Positions 8,266 through 19,441 are shown, numbered from the stretch's first letter. The stretch: 64,000 bases of DNA from CADEDV01 sp036383515 (GCA_036383515.1 DASVOE010000114.1:36520-100519), one strand, 5' to 3'. The notes: generated by a model not told the origin, from the letters alone. Program-made: numbers and translations.

Positions 8266-11200
8266 CTATTGTTTTATGAACTTCACAACAGCACTACTTC
8301 CATCCCGCCTGATCAATTTTACATAATACTGGCCTCCAGGCAAATGGCCTACGATAATATCTTTTCTTATCAAACCAGCTATGCTCACCGTCATCATCTT
8401 TTCACCATTCATCGTCAAGATATCGGCTGAAACCCATTCTTCTGATAATTTTAATTGGTCAAGTGTTACAAGATCAGCAGCCGGGTTTGGATAAACACGG
8501 GCAATCAATATATCCGGCGTGCTGACAGTAAACCCAAGTGCAGCACTGGTTACCGATGGAGGATTGGCACAGAGTAAAGTGCTTGTTACCACACACCGTA
8601 TTCTATCCCCCGTTGCATCAGGTGTATAGCTTATAGTTAAGTTAGTTCCACCCGGAATATTCTGCCAGCCATGCATTGTTGTACTATCCTGCCATTGAAG
8701 TTGCGGCGCCAAGCCTGCATTTCCCGACACAACAGTAAGCGTGGTAGAGTTTCCCCCTACCAGCGTAGTATTGCCACTGATTGTTGCCGTTGGTATGGAA
8801 AAGTTACCGATCGAAATAGTAATGATATTGCTGTTCACTGATGCAGTGGCCACACAGGTTGCATTGCTTGTCATGATCACTCTGGCTGCGCTGCCATTGG
8901 TAATGATCGGGCCGATGTACACATTCGAATTCGTTCCTACATTCACACCATTCACCTGCCATTGATAAGATGGATTCGATCCACCATTGACCGGGGTAGC
9001 GGTAAACGTAACCGGATAACCAGGACAACTTTGCGTAGCGGAAGCTGTAATGTTAACAGTTGCCGTTAGAACGGGATTTACCGTGAGCGTTATTGTATTG
9101 CTTGTGGCAGTTGTCGCCGTTACACAAGTAGCATTGCTTGTCAGGATCACTTTCACCTGCGCACCATTCGTCAATGCAGGGGATGTGAAGGTATTGCTGT
9201 TCGTACCTGCAATCACACCATTTACCTGCCACTCGTAAGAAGGGTTAGTTCCTCCGTTTGCAGGTATAGCGGTAAACGTAACACTGCTGCCTGCGCAGAC
9301 AGTTGTATTGCCAGTTGTAATAGTAACCGATGGTGTGACAAGCGGATTCACGGTGATAGTAATACCAGTGCTCGTTGCCGATGCAGGCGAAGCGCAGCTT
9401 AAGCTGCTGGTCATGATCACTTTTACTTCACTTCCCGTAGCCAGCGTGCTTGTTATAAATGTATTGCTGTTGGTACCTGCATTCACCCCATTAACCTGCC
9501 ATTGATAGGTTGGTGTAGTACCACCATTAACAGGTGTAGCTGTAAAGGTCACCGGCGTGCCGGCACAAACTGTTGTTGCAGGCGTGCTGATCGTTACTGA
9601 CGGTGTCAATGTTGGACTAACAGAAAGTACAAGTGTATTACTTGTTGCAGTGGGTGTGGAAATACAGTTTGCATTGCTTGTCATGATTACCTGCACTTGT
9701 TCAGCTCCTGTGAGGGATGATGTGGTGAACACATTACTGTTGGTACCCGCGTTTATTCCATTCACCTGCCATTGATAAGATGGATTAGGACCTCCGTTAG
9801 TTGGAGCAGCCGTAAATGTAACAGGGTTTCCCGGGCAGATCGCCGTTGATGAAGCTATAATCGAAACAGCTGGTGTTGCAATTGGGTTCACTGTCATGGT
9901 AACGGTGTTGCTGGTTGCCGTTGTTGCGGTAACACAGGTAGCATTGCTCGTCATGATCACTTTCAACTGTGCACCATTGGTCAGGGTAGTTGACGTGAAA
10001 GTATTACTATTCGTACCTGCATTCGCACCATTTACCTGCCATTGATAAGATGGAGCAACACCACCATTTGTTGGCGTAGCAGTAAATGTTACAGATTCAC
10101 CTGCACAAATAGTTGTTGCAGTCCCACTAATGTTCACAGATGGTGTAATGCTTGGCGTTATTACTACGCTTAGTGTGTTGCTGGTTGCTGTTGTGGTTGT
10201 AACACAGGTAGCATTGCTCGTCATGATCACTTTTACTTGGGCTCCATCCGGAAGTATGGAACTGTTGAATACACTGCTATTGGTGCCCGTATTTACGCCA
10301 TTTACCTGCCATTGATAGGATGGGTTGGTACCGCCATGAACCGGAACAGCAGTAAACGAAACATTGGTGCCGCTACAGGCTGTCGTAGTAGAAGAACTGA
10401 TACTGACCGATGGCGTAGTTGCCGAAGAAGGAATCAACTTAAAGATATTACTGAAATTTATACCGTTCACCACACAGCGATACTCATAACCAATCCAGCC
10501 AGCCGGAATATTAGTAAGTTGTAGTGTTGCTGCTGTTGCACCACTATAATTAGCATTGTTTGAAATATTTGCAAACCCACTACCTGAATTCAATTGCCAT
10601 TGATAGGAAGTACCTGAAATGTTCGATGTGAACGAAGCGTTGCCATTTGCACAGAATGGAACTGGAATGATAGTAGTAGAAGGATTTTGGTTGTTGCGCA
10701 AAATCGTGATCGAGTTGGCCGAACTGTTACTTAAAGCAAGGTCAGGCATTCCGTCGCCGTCCACATCAGCCGCAGCAAGGGCCAGGGCAATGCTGCTCAG
10801 CGGGTAATCGATCTTGGGATCAAATACAAAATTACCGATGCTGCTTTTGTTAGCCAGTACCGACACCGTATTATTTACCTGGCTCGTAACGGCAATATCG
10901 ATCTTTCCATTTCCATCGAGGTCCGCAAGTGCTAAACCAAAAGGTTCGCCTGTTGCAGCAAAACTGCTGCCCAGAACAAAGGAAATATTATCTGGGCTGG
11001 ACATATTGCGGTAGATGGATAACCCATTAGTATAATTGCTTACTATGATTTCAGCTCTGCCATCCCCATCGATGTCGCCCGTAACTACATCGCGTGCACC
11101 TGACGGGGCCAGGGGATAATAGGTAGAGGAGAACGATATAGCTGCTGCCGTAGCCGTATTTCGGAGTATTTGTATACTTTGCTGCAAAGAAGAAGTGACG

Positions 11201-14200
11201 ACTATATCTGTTCTTCCATCAAGATCAACATCCGCTGCAGCGATGGCGCTGGGATTGGTGTGTGTTGGGAAGGTGACCCGCGGAGCGAAGCTGATCGTGC
11301 TGCCCGAACTCGTGTTTTTATACACACTGATCAAGCCCGAATACTGACCAATACACGCCACATCAGGCTTTCCATCCTGGTCAAAATCGCCAGTTATTGC
11401 CTTGAAGGGCCCCAAGGTACCGGTTAGAATTATAGGTGCCTCAAAACTGATATTTCCATTGGTGCTGCTGTTAGCAAGTATTTCTACAGCATTAAGATCG
11501 CCGCCTACTGAGGCGACGAGGTCTAACTTACCATCACCATTGAAATCAGCAAAACCTGTTTTAATAATCGAACTAGATCTTGGAATAATCACTCTGGATG
11601 CAAAAGCAACTGTTGAAGGTGTACTTGTATTGCGGAAGAAACTTATGTTGCGGTTACTACTACCACTATTTGGAACTACCAGGTCTGTTTTACCATCACC
11701 ATCAATATCAGCAAATGCCAAACCTGCCGGGCCTGCTGCTGAATTAGAATCCAAACGCAGTATAAAACTGTTTGTATTCAAACCACCTGCACCCGGGAAT
11801 GTAGGCAGGAATGATACATTTGAATACGCAGTGAGCCCACCATTGGTAACAGACACCGGACCATAAGCTGCACCACTTGGAACGGTAACAGTAAGCGAAA
11901 TGCTGCTTGCTGCAGTAGCTGTCGCTCTTACTCCGCCAAAATAGATGATATTGGCAGCGGCTGTACTATTAAAGCCGGCACCTGTAATGGTCACTAAGCT
12001 TCCTGGCGCACCCACTGTTGGGGAGATCGTAGTGATCATCGGTGCCGAAATATGTACAAAGCCGGCAAGCGTTGAACTGCCCGCAACCGTTGTTACAGAA
12101 ACACTGCCAGAAGCACCACTGCCAACCGTTGCAGTAATAGTGCTGGCATTTACCACTGTAAAGTTTAAGGCGGCCACCCCACCAATGGTTACTTGTGTGG
12201 CACCTGTAAAATTAGTACCATTAATAGTGATCACCGTACCGTTGGCACCGGCAGCCGGTGTGAAACCAGTAATGAAAGGACTTGTAGTCAGGTAAGTAAA
12301 GCCAGTTTTATTTGCATTGGCAGTTGGGTTGGTAACCGCCACTGTTCCTGATGCACCTGCACCCACTACCGCCTCGATCAGGATAGGTGACAGGATCGTA
12401 AACGAAGCAGCATCCACGCCTCCAAATTTCACTGTATTTACGGCCCCGAAGTTTGAGCCTGCGATTTGCACTGTCATGCCTGTGGTAGCACTTGTTGGGA
12501 AGAAACTGGTAACGGTAAGATTATTCAGGTATAAATATCCGCCGAGAGAAGCAGTACCTACAGGAGTTGTTACAGACACTGTACCTGACGTACCATTGGC
12601 AACTCTTGCTGTAACAGTAGTAGGTGATACGTTCGTAATAGCTGTTCCTTCGTATCCGCCAAATTTGATAGAGGTAGTACCGCTAAGATTAGTACCTGTG
12701 ATCGTGATCAGCGCATTACCACCCGAGGTCGTTGGAGTGAAAGAGCTGATCGTTGGCGGGAACAAAAAGTTGAAAGAATTATACGTTCCGGTTCCTGTGG
12801 GACCTGTTACTGTTACCGCGCCCGCTGCACCTGTTCCAAGGGTTGCCACAATTTGTGTCGGCGATACAATGGTAAAGGCCGCAGCCGCAGTGTTACCAAA
12901 ATTGACCTGTGTAGCACCCGAAAAGTTGGCACCTATGATCATTACCTGTGCTCCGGGTATAGCATTACCCGGCGAAATGCTGGCAATATGTGGTGCACTT
13001 CCATACATAAACCCACTAAGACTTGCCATACCATTGGCAGTATTAACGACTACATCACCTGACGCACCAGCAGCGAGTACAGCTGTTATTTCTGTTGGGG
13101 AAACTACGTTGAAGGATGTTGCTGCCACACCACCAAATGTTACGGCGGTGGTACCCGTAAAACCTGAACCTGTAATAGTGATGGTTGCACCAGCAATCGC
13201 ACTTGTCGGGGTGAATGAAGTAATGGAAGGTCCCACACCCCCCACCACATTGCGAAGAATAGCCGTTGGCCCGTCATTCTGAAAGATCACTACTTCCGGG
13301 CGGCCATCGTTGTCAAGGTCGCCAGTTACTACACGTCCAGAAGAAAGGGCAAGGGCGAAATCCCATTTTGGAGCAAACTGGATATTACCTGTACTGCTTT
13401 GATTTTTTAGGACGGAAATAGTTTGGGACGAGAAATTGGACACAGATATTTCCGCTTTTCCATCACCATCCAGGTCATTGATATCAATTCCTCTTGGAAA
13501 CTGGCCGGTCGCTACATCCAAAACAGCAGGAAATGCAAATGCTCCTGTAGTACTGTTGTTTTTATAAAACCGTAAACCAGGGTTGGAAGAACTTCCTGCT
13601 ATGAGATCCGGTTTTCCATCACCGTCAAGATCTCCCACACAAATGTCGGTTTTGCCATCTGCAATAAGGGTCCTGTTGCCCAGTGTAATAGTACCCGGGT
13701 TACTTATGTTGCGAAATGCATCCACACCGGCAGTACTTGCTGTCAGCAAATCAATTTTACCATCCCCATCAAGGTCATGTCCACCGACGCCCTGGCCATA
13801 TTGGGTAAGACTATAATCTTCGCGTGCTGCAAAGCTGATAGCCCCATTTACTGTTGTATTCCTAAACACACTCAGGGTTTGTGTAGAGTAGTTGGAGGCG
13901 AGTATATCTGGTTTGCCATCCCCATCTATATCACGTACATCAACCCCCGAAGGATTGGCGCCGGTAACACTTAACACATAATCCAATCTTGCTGCAAAAG
14001 AAATTGAACCCGGCGTACTTGTATTGCGGATCACAGACATCGTATTTGTTCCATAAACCATTACAATATCCAATTTCCCATCTCCATCGATATCTCCAAA
14101 TTGTGCAAGAGGTCCGCTTGCTAATGTGGGGACTATAATAGCCGGTGCAAAATTAAGATTACCGGTAATGCTAAGGTTACGTGAAATACCAAGGCCGTTA

Positions 14201-17200
14201 TTCCACATACCCACCATATCCAATTTTCCATCCTCATCTATATCGACCAGTGTACCTACCCCAGTGGACTGCACATCATAGCGGGCTGCAAAAGCACTGT
14301 TGAAATTGGAACTGGCACCCGGAAATGTAGTAGTAAAAGGTTTTGGACTTTCGGCTGTCAAATTTCGGCAGGTGACCGTAATAGGTTTTAATGCTGAATT
14401 AAAAGGGACCCTTACGGTGATGCTTGTTGCTGTTGCAGCCATAACGGTTGCTTTTGCCCCACCAAAATGGACGATGTTCTCCCCAGCTGTTGGTCCAAAG
14501 TTGGTACCGGTAATGGTAACAATCGTTCCAACCGCACCTGATTGCGGTGATACGGAAGTAATAACCGGCGGGAAACCAAATACAAACCCACTCAGCGTTC
14601 CTGTTCCAAAATTATTCGTCACCGTTACTGCACCGGTTGCGCCGGTACCTACGATCGCTGTGATCTGTGTGGGAGAATTAACGATATAAGAAGCAGCGGG
14701 CACTCCGCCAAAACTTACCACTGATACATTTGTAAAATTTACACCCATAATGATAACTGAAGTGCCTTGTTCACCTATTGTTGGAGTAAATGATTGAATG
14801 AAGGGTGAAGGCACAGTGGCATTGACATGCACAGACATTCGTCTTGCCGTTTCACTTGTTACGATCGCATCATTTTTTCCATCACCATTAATATCAGCAA
14901 GGGCTAAAGCGTGTTCACCATTGAATGCACCGGGGGCATAATTCACTTTTGGGCTGAATGATATATTGCCGGGCGTACTATTGTTTTTAAATACGGCGAG
15001 GTTATGACTGATCAATACAACGGCAATATCTAATTTACCATCTCCATCGAGGTCGCTAAGTTTTAATTCCTGTGGATTTACATTCGCCACCAATTGTGCC
15101 GGTGTCGCAAATTGTATAGCTCCTCCTGAAGTGGTATTGCGCAATACAAAGATCAGCGAACCATTGTGGTCGCCCGTTACCAGGTCTGTCTTGCCATCCC
15201 CATCCAGGTCACCTGCTGCCATCCATGAATGCGTATAGCCTGTATAGGTTACAACCGGACCAAAGGAGATATTTCCTTTTGTACAGTTGTTTTTTAAAAT
15301 ATTGAATTGATTTTCTACAGCATTTGGAACGATCAGTTCCGGTTTCTTATCTCCATCCAGGTCGCTCAATAGAATATTTCTTCCACCCCAAACCGGATAG
15401 GTTACCCGCGGTGCAAAAGCAATTGCGCCGGGTTCACTGATGTTGCGTAGTATGGAGGTAGCTACATCAGGATAAAAAGTAAGGACAATATCCGCCTTGC
15501 CATCTCCATCCACATCATCAATCGTGATACCCGATGGACTATTGCCCACCGGAAGGCTAATTGATGTCCCAAAGGATATATTTCCGGGGGTGGAGGTATT
15601 GCGCCTTACACCCAGATAAGATCCGCCTCCGATAATGGCCATATCTGGTTTACCATCGCCATCCAGATCCCCTACTCTTACACCCCCATACCCGGCTGGA
15701 CTAAAATTGACAGGTGCATCAAAGCTCACCGCACTTGTAGTACTTGTATTGCGATAAATAAATACGCCGGAGTTCTGACCATTCGCATAATGGGAAACAA
15801 GCACATCCGATTTACCATCTCCATCGATATCATTTACCGATACACGGGTAGGTCCCATATCTGAAGGCAGACTGGTATTGACCATTGTCTCGAATGTTGT
15901 ATTCGTTATTACTCCTCCATTCGGAAATGTTACCAGGAAGGGATAGGATGAATACCCAATAAGCTGGTTCGCAAGAATGCTGATATTTTCAAATGTAGCA
16001 CCTATTGGTATGGTTACAGTCAAGGATGTTGGAGATGCTGCAGTTACCGTTGCCTGCACAGCACCGAAATAAACTGTATTGCCGGTAGTCGTTAAATGAA
16101 AACCGGTACCAGTGATCGTAATGGTTGTACCCACTGGTCCGCTTACAGGAGAGAAGTTTGTAATCACCGGAGGAGCGAACCAGGTAAAATTGTCTAACGT
16201 TGAAGAACCACCGGGAGTACTTACCTGCACTACACCAGAAGCACCCGGGCCAACTACTGCTGTAATGCCATTGGAAGAATTTACAGTATAAGAGATCACG
16301 GGCACCCCACCGACCGACACTGCTGTAGCAGCATTGAAGGATGTTCCCGTTATTGTCATGATCGTTCCATGTGTTCCCTGGCTAGGTGTAAATGATGTAA
16401 TGGTTGGTTGCGAAACAAAACCGGGCAATGTTGCTATTCCTCCTGTTGTTGTCACCACCACATTCCCTGAAGGGCCTGAAGGTGTGATAGCGGTGATGGT
16501 GGTTGGAGAGATCACGGTATAACTTACCGGCACTCCCCCGATCGTTACGGATGTTACGGAAGCGAAATTTGTACCGGTAATAGTAATCGTTGTTCCTGCA
16601 GGCGCGGTCATTGGCGTGAACGATGAAATAGTAGGCGGGGGAAGGAAGATAAACCCAGCCAGTGAATCCTGTCCTGTGGTAGTACATACCCGTACAAAAC
16701 CCGAAGCGCCCACGACAACGGTTGCTTTAACCTCTGTAGGTGATACGTAGGTGATCGAACTTGCGTTGACATTACCAAATGCTACTGAGAATGGCATACT
16801 GAAATTAGATCCGCTGATCGTGACCTGTGTACCTGTACCCGCTTGTATTGGTGTAAACGATGTTACTTTAACCGGTGGATAGTAATACTGATATTTCGTG
16901 GTTGTATCACTGATGCCGCTGGTATTTGTTACAATAAGCATGATAGTATCAGTGGTACGATTTACATCATGAACGAAACTAGTGTTGTAGGAAGTGCTGA
17001 ATTGGATTCCATTCAAATGCCAGGCAGAAGAATGTGAAGGATTGGTATAATTAAACAGTTTTACCGCATTCGTATTGTATATACCAGCAGTATCAATTTT
17101 AAAATACGCTCTTGGTAAAGGGGTGTCCCCGGCATTTGTTGTTAACTGTATCACTTCCCGGTATCCATATGCCCAGAACTGGTTATTGTTTGCAAAAGTC

Positions 17201-18195
17201 AGTCCGTTCAAACCAAAGCCTAGATACTCCGCATTGTTATCACGCGGAAGCGGTTCCCATGTTTTACCAGCATCTACGGTTTTATACACGTCATATAATC
17301 CGGGAAGTCCATACCCTGTATTATCATCTACAAATTTCATATGCTTGAAAAGTGTGGGATTCGCCTCCGCATTATTTTTTTTCTCCCAAGTGGATCCACC
17401 ATTTGACGTATAGTAGATGAGTGCACTATCTCTATTATTGGTGAGCAGGCTTAACCATCCTTTTTGCGAAGTCAGAAAAAAAGAGCTGTATATCACGTTG
17501 CCCGGTGTAGTTACCGTTTGCCAGGAGCCTCCTCCATTGGTGGTTTTTACAAGCTTGCCACCCATAAAATTGGTCTCTCCATTCGATGATACATATACAT
17601 TGTTATTATCAATCGCACTAATGGTTCCAAAACCGATCGGATCAGTATATACAAGACTCCAACTGGTTCCGCCATTCGTAGTCTTGAAAATGCGATAATC
17701 ATCACAGGCAAAGCCAACCAAGTTGTTTTGCGGAAAACTCATATCCTGCATAAAGCTGAAATGGGTGTTGAGATATTGGGAATGGAATACAAGTGTATAA
17801 GACAATCCCCCATCGCTTGATTTCAATACCGCCGGCACAGCTCCGTAATCACCATACACCAATATATTGTTTGCATCAAAAGCTTTCACACCGCCAATGC
17901 CAAAGCCGAAAGTGAGGTTTACACTGTACGTACCATAGTCAACATTTCCGATCGTGATCGGACGTTTAATATATGTTTTTCCGCTATCTGATGTAAATCC
18001 TACGAAAGAACCGGCATTCCATCCGGATACATAACCCGTAGAAGGGCTATAAAAACTTACACCGGTAAGCTCATTGTTGGTTGAAGAAACAAAGTCGGAG
18101 TGAATGAGCCGAAGCTGGCCTTTGGATACTACTGAACAAAATAGCGTTATAAGAAACAGCGCAACTTTGCGGCAAGTCGGAATTGGTCGAAGCAT
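8266..18195 (-). CDS. Giant T9SS-secreted multidomain protein (BNR, IPT/TIG, FG-GAP/VCBS, Ig-like)
   Basis: A 3309-residue exported protein. Residues 1-27 form a signal peptide ending near SKG. Residues about 30-440 carry TSDSGKT/TTNGGTSW repeats typical of BNR or Ycf48-like propellers. Twelve IPT/TIG domains (each opening like ITSFTP..G..GT.ITITG.NF) lie in groups of four, two and six at about 442-765, 1125-1300 and 1655-2135. Each group is followed by a block of DxDGDGKxD calcium-binding FG-GAP/VCBS repeats (about 765-1125, 1300-1655, 2135-2500). Then come seven Ig-like domains (about 2500-3225) and a T9SS type A sorting domain starting at ARVYPNPAADLVTLDQLKL. It is probably a cell-surface or released adhesin or carbohydrate-binding protein; the ligand is unknown. 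Codons are repetitive throughout, which explains many spurious antisense ORFs. Confidence 0.93.
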   Translation of the reverse strand: MLRPIPTCRKVALFLITLFCSVVSKGQLRLIHSDFVSSTNNELTGVSFYSPSTGYVSGWNAGSFVGFTSDSGKTYIKRPITIGNVDYGTYSVNLTFGFGIGGVKAFDANNILVYGDYGAVPAVLKSSDGGLSYTLVFHSQYLNTHFSFMQDMSFPQNNLVGFACDDYRIFKTTNGGTSWSLVYTDPIGFGTISAIDNNNVYVSSNGETNFMGGKLVKTTNGGGSWQTVTTPGNVIYSSFFLTSQKGWLSLLTNNRDSALIYYTSNGGSTWEKKNNAEANPTLFKHMKFVDDNTGYGLPGLYDVYKTVDAGKTWEPLPRDNNAEYLGFGLNGLTFANNNQFWAYGYREVIQLTTNAGDTPLPRAYFKIDTAGIYNTNAVKLFNYTNPSHSSAWHLNGIQFSTSYNTSFVHDVNRTTDTIMLIVTNTSGISDTTTKYQYYYPPVKVTSFTPIQAGTGTQVTISGSNFSMPFSVAFGNVNASSITYVSPTEVKATVVVGASGFVRVCTTTGQDSLAGFIFLPPPTISSFTPMTAPAGTTITITGTNFASVTSVTIGGVPVSYTVISPTTITAITPSGPSGNVVVTTTGGIATLPGFVSQPTITSFTPSQGTHGTIMTITGTSFNAATAVSVGGVPVISYTVNSSNGITAVVGPGASGVVQVSTPGGSSTLDNFTWFAPPVITNFSPVSGPVGTTITITGTGFHLTTTGNTVYFGAVQATVTAASPTSLTVTIPIGATFENISILANQLIGYSSYPFLVTFPNGGVITNTTFETMVNTSLPSDMGPTRVSVNDIDGDGKSDVLVSHYANGQNSGVFIYRNTSTTSAVSFDAPVNFSPAGYGGVRVGDLDGDGKPDMAIIGGGSYLGVRRNTSTPGNISFGTSISLPVGNSPSGITIDDVDGDGKADIVLTFYPDVATSILRNISEPGAIAFAPRVTYPVWGGRNILLSDLDGDKKPELIVPNAVENQFNILKNNCTKGNISFGPVVTYTGYTHSWMAAGDLDGDGKTDLVTGDHNGSLIFVLRNTTSGGAIQFATPAQLVANVNPQELKLSDLDGDGKLDIAVVLISHNLAVFKNNSTPGNISFSPKVNYAPGAFNGEHALALADINGDGKNDAIVTSETARRMSVHVNATVPSPFIQSFTPTIGEQGTSVIIMGVNFTNVSVVSFGGVPAASYIVNSPTQITAIVGTGATGAVTVTNNFGTGTLSGFVFGFPPVITSVSPQSGAVGTIVTITGTNFGPTAGENIVHFGGAKATVMAATATSITVRVPFNSALKPITVTCRNLTAESPKPFTTTFPGASSNFNSAFAARYDVQSTGVGTLVDIDEDGKLDMVGMWNNGLGISRNLSITGNLNFAPAIIVPTLASGPLAQFGDIDGDGKLDIVMVYGTNTMSVIRNTSTPGSISFAARLDYVLSVTGANPSGVDVRDIDGDGKPDILASNYSTQTLSVFRNTTVNGAISFAAREDYSLTQYGQGVGGHDLDGDGKIDLLTASTAGVDAFRNISNPGTITLGNRTLIADGKTDICVGDLDGDGKPDLIAGSSSNPGLRFYKNNSTTGAFAFPAVLDVATGQFPRGIDINDLDGDGKAEISVSNFSSQTISVLKNQSSTGNIQFAPKWDFALALSSGRVVTGDLDNDGRPEVVIFQNDGPTAILRNVVGGVGPSITSFTPTSAIAGATITITGSGFTGTTAVTFGGVAATSFNVVSPTEITAVLAAGASGDVVVNTANGMASLSGFMYGSAPHIASISPGNAIPGAQVMIIGANFSGATQVNFGNTAAAAFTIVSPTQIVATLGTGAAGAVTVTGPTGTGTYNSFNFLFPPTISSFTPTTSGGNALITITGTNLSGTTSIKFGGYEGTAITNVSPTTVTARVANGTSGTVSVTTPVGTASLGGYLYLNNLTVTSFFPTSATTGMTVQIAGSNFGAVNTVKFGGVDAASFTILSPILIEAVVGAGASGTVAVTNPTANANKTGFTYLTTSPFITGFTPAAGANGTVITINGTNFTGATQVTIGGVAALNFTVVNASTITATVGSGASGSVSVTTVAGSSTLAGFVHISAPMITTISPTVGAPGSLVTITGAGFNSTAAANIIYFGGVRATATAASSISLTVTVPSGAAYGPVSVTNGGLTAYSNVSFLPTFPGAGGLNTNSFILRLDSNSAAGPAGLAFADIDGDGKTDLVVPNSGSSNRNISFFRNTSTPSTVAFASRVIIPRSSSIIKTGFADFNGDGKLDLVASVGGDLNAVEILANSSTNGNISFEAPIILTGTLGPFKAITGDFDQDGKPDVACIGQYSGLISVYKNTSSGSTISFAPRVTFPTHTNPSAIAAADVDLDGRTDIVVTSSLQQSIQILRNTATAAAISFSSTYYPLAPSGARDVVTGDIDGDGRAEIIVSNYTNGLSIYRNMSSPDNISFVLGSSFAATGEPFGLALADLDGNGKIDIAVTSQVNNTVSVLANKSSIGNFVFDPKIDYPLSSIALALAAADVDGDGMPDLALSNSSANSITILRNNQNPSTTIIPVPFCANGNASFTSNISGTSYQWQLNSGSGFANISNNANYSGATAATLQLTNIPAGWIGYEYRCVVNGINFSNIFKLIPSSATTPSVSISSSTTTACSGTNVSFTAVPVHGGTNPSYQWQVNGVNTGTNSSVFNSSILPDGAQVKVIMTSNATCVTTTTATSNTLSVVITPSITPSVNISGTATTICAGESVTFTATPTNGGVAPSYQWQVNGANAGTNSNTFTSTTLTNGAQLKVIMTSNATCVTATTATSNTVTMTVNPIATPAVSIIASSTAICPGNPVTFTAAPTNGGPNPSYQWQVNGINAGTNSNVFTTSSLTGAEQVQVIMTSNANCISTPTATSNTLVLSVSPTLTPSVTISTPATTVCAGTPVTFTATPVNGGTTPTYQWQVNGVNAGTNSNTFITSTLATGSEVKVIMTSSLSCASPASATSTGITITVNPLVTPSVTITTGNTTVCAGSSVTFTAIPANGGTNPSYEWQVNGVIAGTNSNTFTSPALTNGAQVKVILTSNATCVTATTATSNTITLTVNPVLTATVNITASATQSCPGYPVTFTATPVNGGSNPSYQWQVNGVNVGTNSNVYIGPIITNGSAARVIMTSNATCVATASVNSNIITISIGNFSIPTATISGNTTLVGGNSTTLTVVSGNAGLAPQLQWQDSTTMHGWQNIPGGTNLTISYTPDATGDRIRCVVTSTLLCANPPSVTSAALGFTVSTPDILIARVYPNPAADLVTLDQLKLSEEWVSADILTMNGEKMMTVSIAGLIRKDIIVGHLPGGQYYVKLIRRDGSSAVVKFIKQ
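8790..10410 (-). repeat. Six tandem 270-bp repeats encoding Ig-like domains
   Basis: Near-identical units with a period of 270 bp (90 residues) encode consecutive Ig-like domains with the core NPSYQWQVNG and a later VIMTSNATC. The plus-strand landmark acctgccattgata recurs near 8955, 9225, 9495, 9765, 10035 and 10305. A seventh, diverged unit precedes the sorting domain. Such arrays usually change copy number by recombination. Confidence 0.9.
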
Positions 18196-19054
18196 AATTT
18201 GGGATGATGGCGGTTTTAAAAAAAATACAGTTTTGGTTTTAGCCAGTAGAAATGTGGGGTAAAATAACTAAAAATCAACCCGTCACCAAGATTTGGGGAT
18301 TAATAAATTGCGAAAGAAAATGCTAAAACTATATGGATTTTCTAAACAGAAAACTGCGGACAAACTGGAAACTTACTTTCGGAGATTATATTTACCGGCC
18401 TTGGTTTCCTGTTTAAATTTTTGTTGCTCGAATTTTTTAAGTAACAGAAAGTTCAAAAAAACTCTTTTGGGTTACAAATAAGATAATAATAAATTATAAA
18501 AGAAGGCTATTTGCCGATACAGAAAATGATAACCCTTGATTATGAAGAAGATCAAACCTCGGAGGTACAACAGAGATACAAGGTTTTTAAAATAGCAACT
18601 TTACTATAGTTTACGTAGCAATATTTATCATTCTTACTTACGCAAGCAAGTTAATAAAAATTATAATTCCGACAAGAAAATTTAGGTGCTGTTAAATGAA
18701 GTAAAGAAAATATTTCTCTGTTCGTTATACACTTTCATCCAAAAATTCATTCAGAAATTCTTAATCGCGTGATGCCTGCAATATCAAAAATCAAACTTTG
18801 CTGTCCCAATGTTCAATATTGTGGCCAACCATGTTTTTCTTACTTATAAGGCCAGTAAGTTTAAATAGTAAAAACGCTATGATACCCAGTAAATACAAAA
18901 ATGAGGGTCGTTTTTAAATGAAAATTATTTCACTTAACGGAACTTTATTTACTCTTATCGATTACATAAGCAAGATGATAAAATGCTGATGAATGAACCG
19001 ATTTTTTAAAATAACTTTTCACCAAATCTCTACGCATTGTAGTATTTTTATTTC
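18196..19054. other. AT-rich stretch without a supported gene
   Basis: About 860 nt with stops in all frames. The first 100 nt must contain the promoter of the giant gene (a TATTTTTT-like box lies near 18220-18230 on the minus strand). A 62-codon plus-strand ORF at 18293-18481 has no recognisable feature and is considered noise. The rest is probably decayed DNA continuous with the pseudogenes that follow. Confidence 0.5.
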
Positions 19055-19441
19055 TTAATTTTTCCAATTGGTTTCCAATTCAAGAAATTTAGATTTAAAT
19101 AAATTTGAAGGCATCTTTTTCTTTAACAAATTGTGAAAGTTTTAATCATGTGTTGACAATACAATTTGTCTTTTTTGATTTACCACAATACTTCTAATCA
19201 GGTCGATTGTTGACAATATATTAATACTATCCAACGACTGAATTGGATCATCAATAAAAATACAATTGTAAGTATTGGAATTGAGTGCAGGTGCCAAAAA
19301 AATACTCAGGCTTAGAATATTTATTTGCGCCGTACTAAAATATAAATTAGGAATTAACAGCTCTTCACTATCTGCATTAATAACATATATGTCCAGTCTT
19401 GGATTATCGCTATCAAAATTTACCCGAAAATCTACAGATTT
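19055..19441 (-). pseudogene. C-terminal remnant of an SMC/Rad50-like ABC ATPase
   Basis: The minus strand reads an ABC-type nucleotide-binding end: YFSTAQINILSLSIFLAPAL (signature-helix region), then CIFIDDPIQSLDSINILS (Walker B and D-loop) and QIVLSTHD (switch histidine). Immediately after STHD a TAA interrupts, but the same frame continues with NFHNLLKKKMPSNLFKSKF as expected for an intact homologue, so the TAA at 19146-19148 looks like a GAA-to-TAA nonsense change. The gene is also missing everything upstream of about 19441. Large SMC-like ATPases with this Walker B are common in defence islands, but the original partner genes are gone and the system cannot be named. Confidence 0.75.

Noticed and set aside
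8790..10410. Regular 270-bp repeats that might suggest a CRISPR-like or other array
   Set aside because: The units are contiguous coding repeats in frame with Ig-like domains, with no spacers.
12317..13282. A 321-codon plus-strand ORF and about ten shorter ones within 8.7-17.7 kb
   Set aside because: All are antisense to the repetitive giant gene. Their Val/Pro/Ala-rich repeats mirror the IPT and Ig codons, and none has a family match or independent start signal.
18293..18481. A 62-codon plus-strand ORF upstream of the giant gene
   Set aside because: No motif or context; overlaps the expected promoter region.
19275..19440. N-terminal part of the 192-codon plus-strand ORF as a real protein start
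   Set aside because: It is antisense to the recognisable ATPase remnant; only the later part resembles an acetyltransferase.
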